Of a stretch of 64,000 bases of DNA, positions 62,189-64,000 are shown piece by piece. The first letter of the stretch is position 1. Each line of letters begins with the position of its first letter. Source of the stretch: Muribaculaceae bacterium (GTDB lineage Bacteria; Bacteroidota; Bacteroidia; Bacteroidales; Muribaculaceae). The DNA is taken from positions 1-64,000 of the forward strand of contig JAFLUA010000002.1 of the NCBI GenBank assembly GCA_022508985.1, written 5' to 3'. A program made the position numbers and the translations under genes. The notes below the pieces were generated by a model. The model saw only the letters and a program-made list of their open reading frames with translations. It was not told where the DNA came from and did not search any database.

Positions 62189-64000
62189 TTATTTATCGTC
62201 TGACAATCGACTTTCAATCATCATAAATATATCGGCTTCGCTACCGGGATAGTTTTCTTTCAGGGCTTCAAGATATTCGCGAGCCTCAAACGTTTTCCCT
62301 TGGGCTGTGTATATATCGCTAATCAGAATAAAACCGCGTGCCACCCAGTAACGGTGAGGTGAGCCCGACTTGACAAACTTTTGCGCCACATCCAGGGCCT
62401 GCTTATTTTTACCTTCATCGTAAAGGGTTTGAGCAGCTCCGTAAGCGCTCTTGGCGCCGAAAAGATCGGATGTATCCGACGACATTTCCAACCATAGCGC
62501 CACGGCGTCGTCGGTTTCGCCGCGGGCATCAAGCGACAATGCTTTGGTATATTTTGCCTCCGACAATGCCGAAGCACTTGCCGACGATGCCATAATGGCA
62601 TCGGCCGCGGTGCCGGCTATTTCATAATTACCCATATCGCGAGCCGTGCGCATAACTCCAAGGCGCGCTATCGTTGCCGTTTCTGTGTCGGAGGCTTTTT
62701 TTTCAAGGTTTTGATACGTCTCCATAGCCGCGGGCAAATCACCGGCAGAATACGATTGCTTTGCCATAACGGCCAAGGCGCCTTCTGCTGCTCGGCTATC
62801 GGGATATCTACTCATAATTTTTTCTGCCAAAGCCGACATTTCATCTTCGTTACCCGCATTTTCCGCATCTTTTAGAAGCAACGACAAGGCCGACGCTGCG
62901 CGCGTCGATTCTGGGTAGTTAACCACAAAAGCCTCTAACTGACTCTTGTCGTTGCGGTTTTGATATGCATTCCGGGCCGATGTAAAGGCAAGCTCTTCAG
63001 CCTCTCCGGGGTCTATTTTTGGCGCATTGTCTACACCCGACATGAACGCGAAGAATTCTTCGGCGCGGCCATTGTCGGCATATAAAGTTTTTAGCAAAGA
63101 CGAGGCCTGCGATGCTTCATCCGAGGTCGGATACAATGCAATGACGGAGCGATAGGCCTCTGCCGCCTGGTCTACTTCTCCCATATCTAACAATGTCATA
63201 GCCATTTGCAAATAGCCACGGCGACCTTGCGACGTCTGAGGGTAATCGGAGATGAGCGTGCGGTAGGTATTTACAGCAGCTGCATTACGACCGAGACTGA
63301 TCTGAGCCTGGGTAGTCTCGAGAAGGGCTTCGGGCATAAGAGCAGACGTGGGGAACTCGCGACGGAAAGTATTCAGCGACCCTAATTTACCTTCATAGTC
63401 GCGCATATAACCTTTCATCCGGGCAACACACAGTGCGGCATAATCGCCTGCCGATGGGTTAGCATCGTATGCTTGCGAATAGCACTTCTCGGCTGCTCCA
63501 AAATCGGCACACGCAAATTTAATGTCGCCCAATCTGTTGAGTATATCCGCCTTAGCCTCAGGGGCCGACATTAGCGGAAGTGCCTGATTAAAATATGTTT
63601 CAGCACGGCCGGCATCTTTCATGTTATAATACGAATACGCAATGCCATATAATGCCACGTCGCGGTTTGCCGATGTCTTTGCCGCGGCCGACTGCAAGAA
63701 TGTCTGATACTTAACCACAGCCTCGGCATTGTTTCCTTTCATCCTCTGCAAATGAGCCTGCGAGAGCGATGTTTCAGCGGCTATTTCGGCGCCGTAGCGA
63801 GAGAGCGATTCTGCTTGGCTAAGATAGCTTTCGGCTTCTGATAGAGCATTTTCCGACAGGCACCTCGTGCCAAGGGCATATAGTACTCGTTGCTTTGCCT
63901 CGAGCATCTTTGGGGAGGGGTTGTTAATGCTATTGAGACGCGCCAACGCACGTTCATAATCGTTGTCGGCCATATAGCCCGTGGCAAGATATGCCGACAC
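62189..64000 (-). CDS. TPR-repeat protein, partial at the right edge
   Basis: At least 603 residues of a tetratricopeptide protein. The reading frame is open to the window edge, so the N-terminus (and any signal peptide) lies outside. The repeats are about 34-37 residues long and occur through the whole segment (for example TYFNQALPLMSAPEAKADIL, then GDIKFACADFGAAEKCYSQA; SYSAGDLPAAMETYQNLEKK near the middle). Such long TPR proteins often form scaffold partners for outer-membrane complexes. It directly precedes the barrel gene (7-base gap), and both are probably translated together and act together at the envelope. Confidence 0.85.
   Translation of the reverse strand: MSAYLATGYMADNDYERALARLNSINNPSPKMLEAKQRVLYALGTRCLSENALSEAESYLSQAESLSRYGAEIAAETSLSQAHLQRMKGNNAEAVVKYQTFLQSAAAKTSANRDVALYGIAYSYYNMKDAGRAETYFNQALPLMSAPEAKADILNRLGDIKFACADFGAAEKCYSQAYDANPSAGDYAALCVARMKGYMRDYEGKLGSLNTFRREFPTSALMPEALLETTQAQISLGRNAAAVNTYRTLISDYPQTSQGRRGYLQMAMTLLDMGEVDQAAEAYRSVIALYPTSDEASQASSLLKTLYADNGRAEEFFAFMSGVDNAPKIDPGEAEELAFTSARNAYQNRNDKSQLEAFVVNYPESTRAASALSLLLKDAENAGNEDEMSALAEKIMSRYPDSRAAEGALAVMAKQSYSAGDLPAAMETYQNLEKKASDTETATIARLGVMRTARDMGNYEIAGTAADAIMASSASASALSEAKYTKALSLDARGETDDAVALWLEMSSDTSDLFGAKSAYGAAQTLYDEGKNKQALDVAQKFVKSGSPHRYWVARGFILISDIYTAQGKTFEAREYLEALKENYPGSEADIFMMIESRLSDDK

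Overview
The window looks like chromosome of a Bacteroidota species, most likely a gut-type Bacteroidales close to Muribaculaceae, Prevotella or Bacteroides (inference). The evidence is: promoters of the TTTG / 19-21 bp / TAnnTTTG type before many genes; a short primary sigma factor; a fused SecDF; several large exported proteins ending in a type IX secretion (T9SS) style tail; and lipoprotein signals of Bacteroidota type. Base composition is near balanced, except for an AT-rich island at a tRNA gene (about 7.75-11.13 kb).

Layout. 0.1-7.5 kb: exported endonuclease I, lepA, and a leftward operon namZ (exo-muramidase) / sodium-solute symporter / WYL regulator that suggests peptidoglycan-sugar scavenging. 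7.67-11.13 kb: tRNA-Ala(GGC) followed by two about 1.69 kb modules bounded by copies of a tRNA-end-like repeat. One carries a CoiA-like protein, the other an AAA/DUF4143 ATPase, and the repeats hold remnants of a recombinase C-terminus. 11.2-24.8 kb: tcdA, then four large T9SS-type multidomain surface proteins, the first two close paralogues that are translationally coupled. 24.8-31.9 kb: metallo-beta-lactamase-fold lipoprotein, a small membrane protein, rpsA, a signal-less amidase with a membrane partner (endolysin-like cassette), two unrecognised small genes, an iron-sulfur membrane protein and thyA. 32.0-35.1 kb: serine hydrolase lipoprotein, family 2 glycosyltransferase and rpoD.

35.3-45.2 kb is the most unusual part. 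It is a seven-gene leftward cluster: CHASE2 sensor without an output domain, FecR-like exported protein, WD40-like propeller with an OmpA-like end, TPR-caspase, DUF4384 protein, a small exported protein and a transglutaminase-like cysteine enzyme. Two adjacent members share an otherwise unnamed module of about 120 residues. The first gene appears to start at TTG and has a C8 run at codons 8-10, a possible phase-variable switch. I propose that the cluster is an envelope-stress or proteolysis system; its function is not known from the sequence.

45.3-64.0 kb: exported EEP-family nuclease/phosphatase, another T9SS-type protein, a Cys-tailed membrane protein, an operon of M3 peptidase / aspS / Nif3-like / zinc-ribbon coiled-coil protein, a lactonase-fold lipoprotein, secDF, and an outer-membrane barrel protein paired with a TPR protein that runs off the right edge. 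All calls are from reading the sequence; no database search was run.
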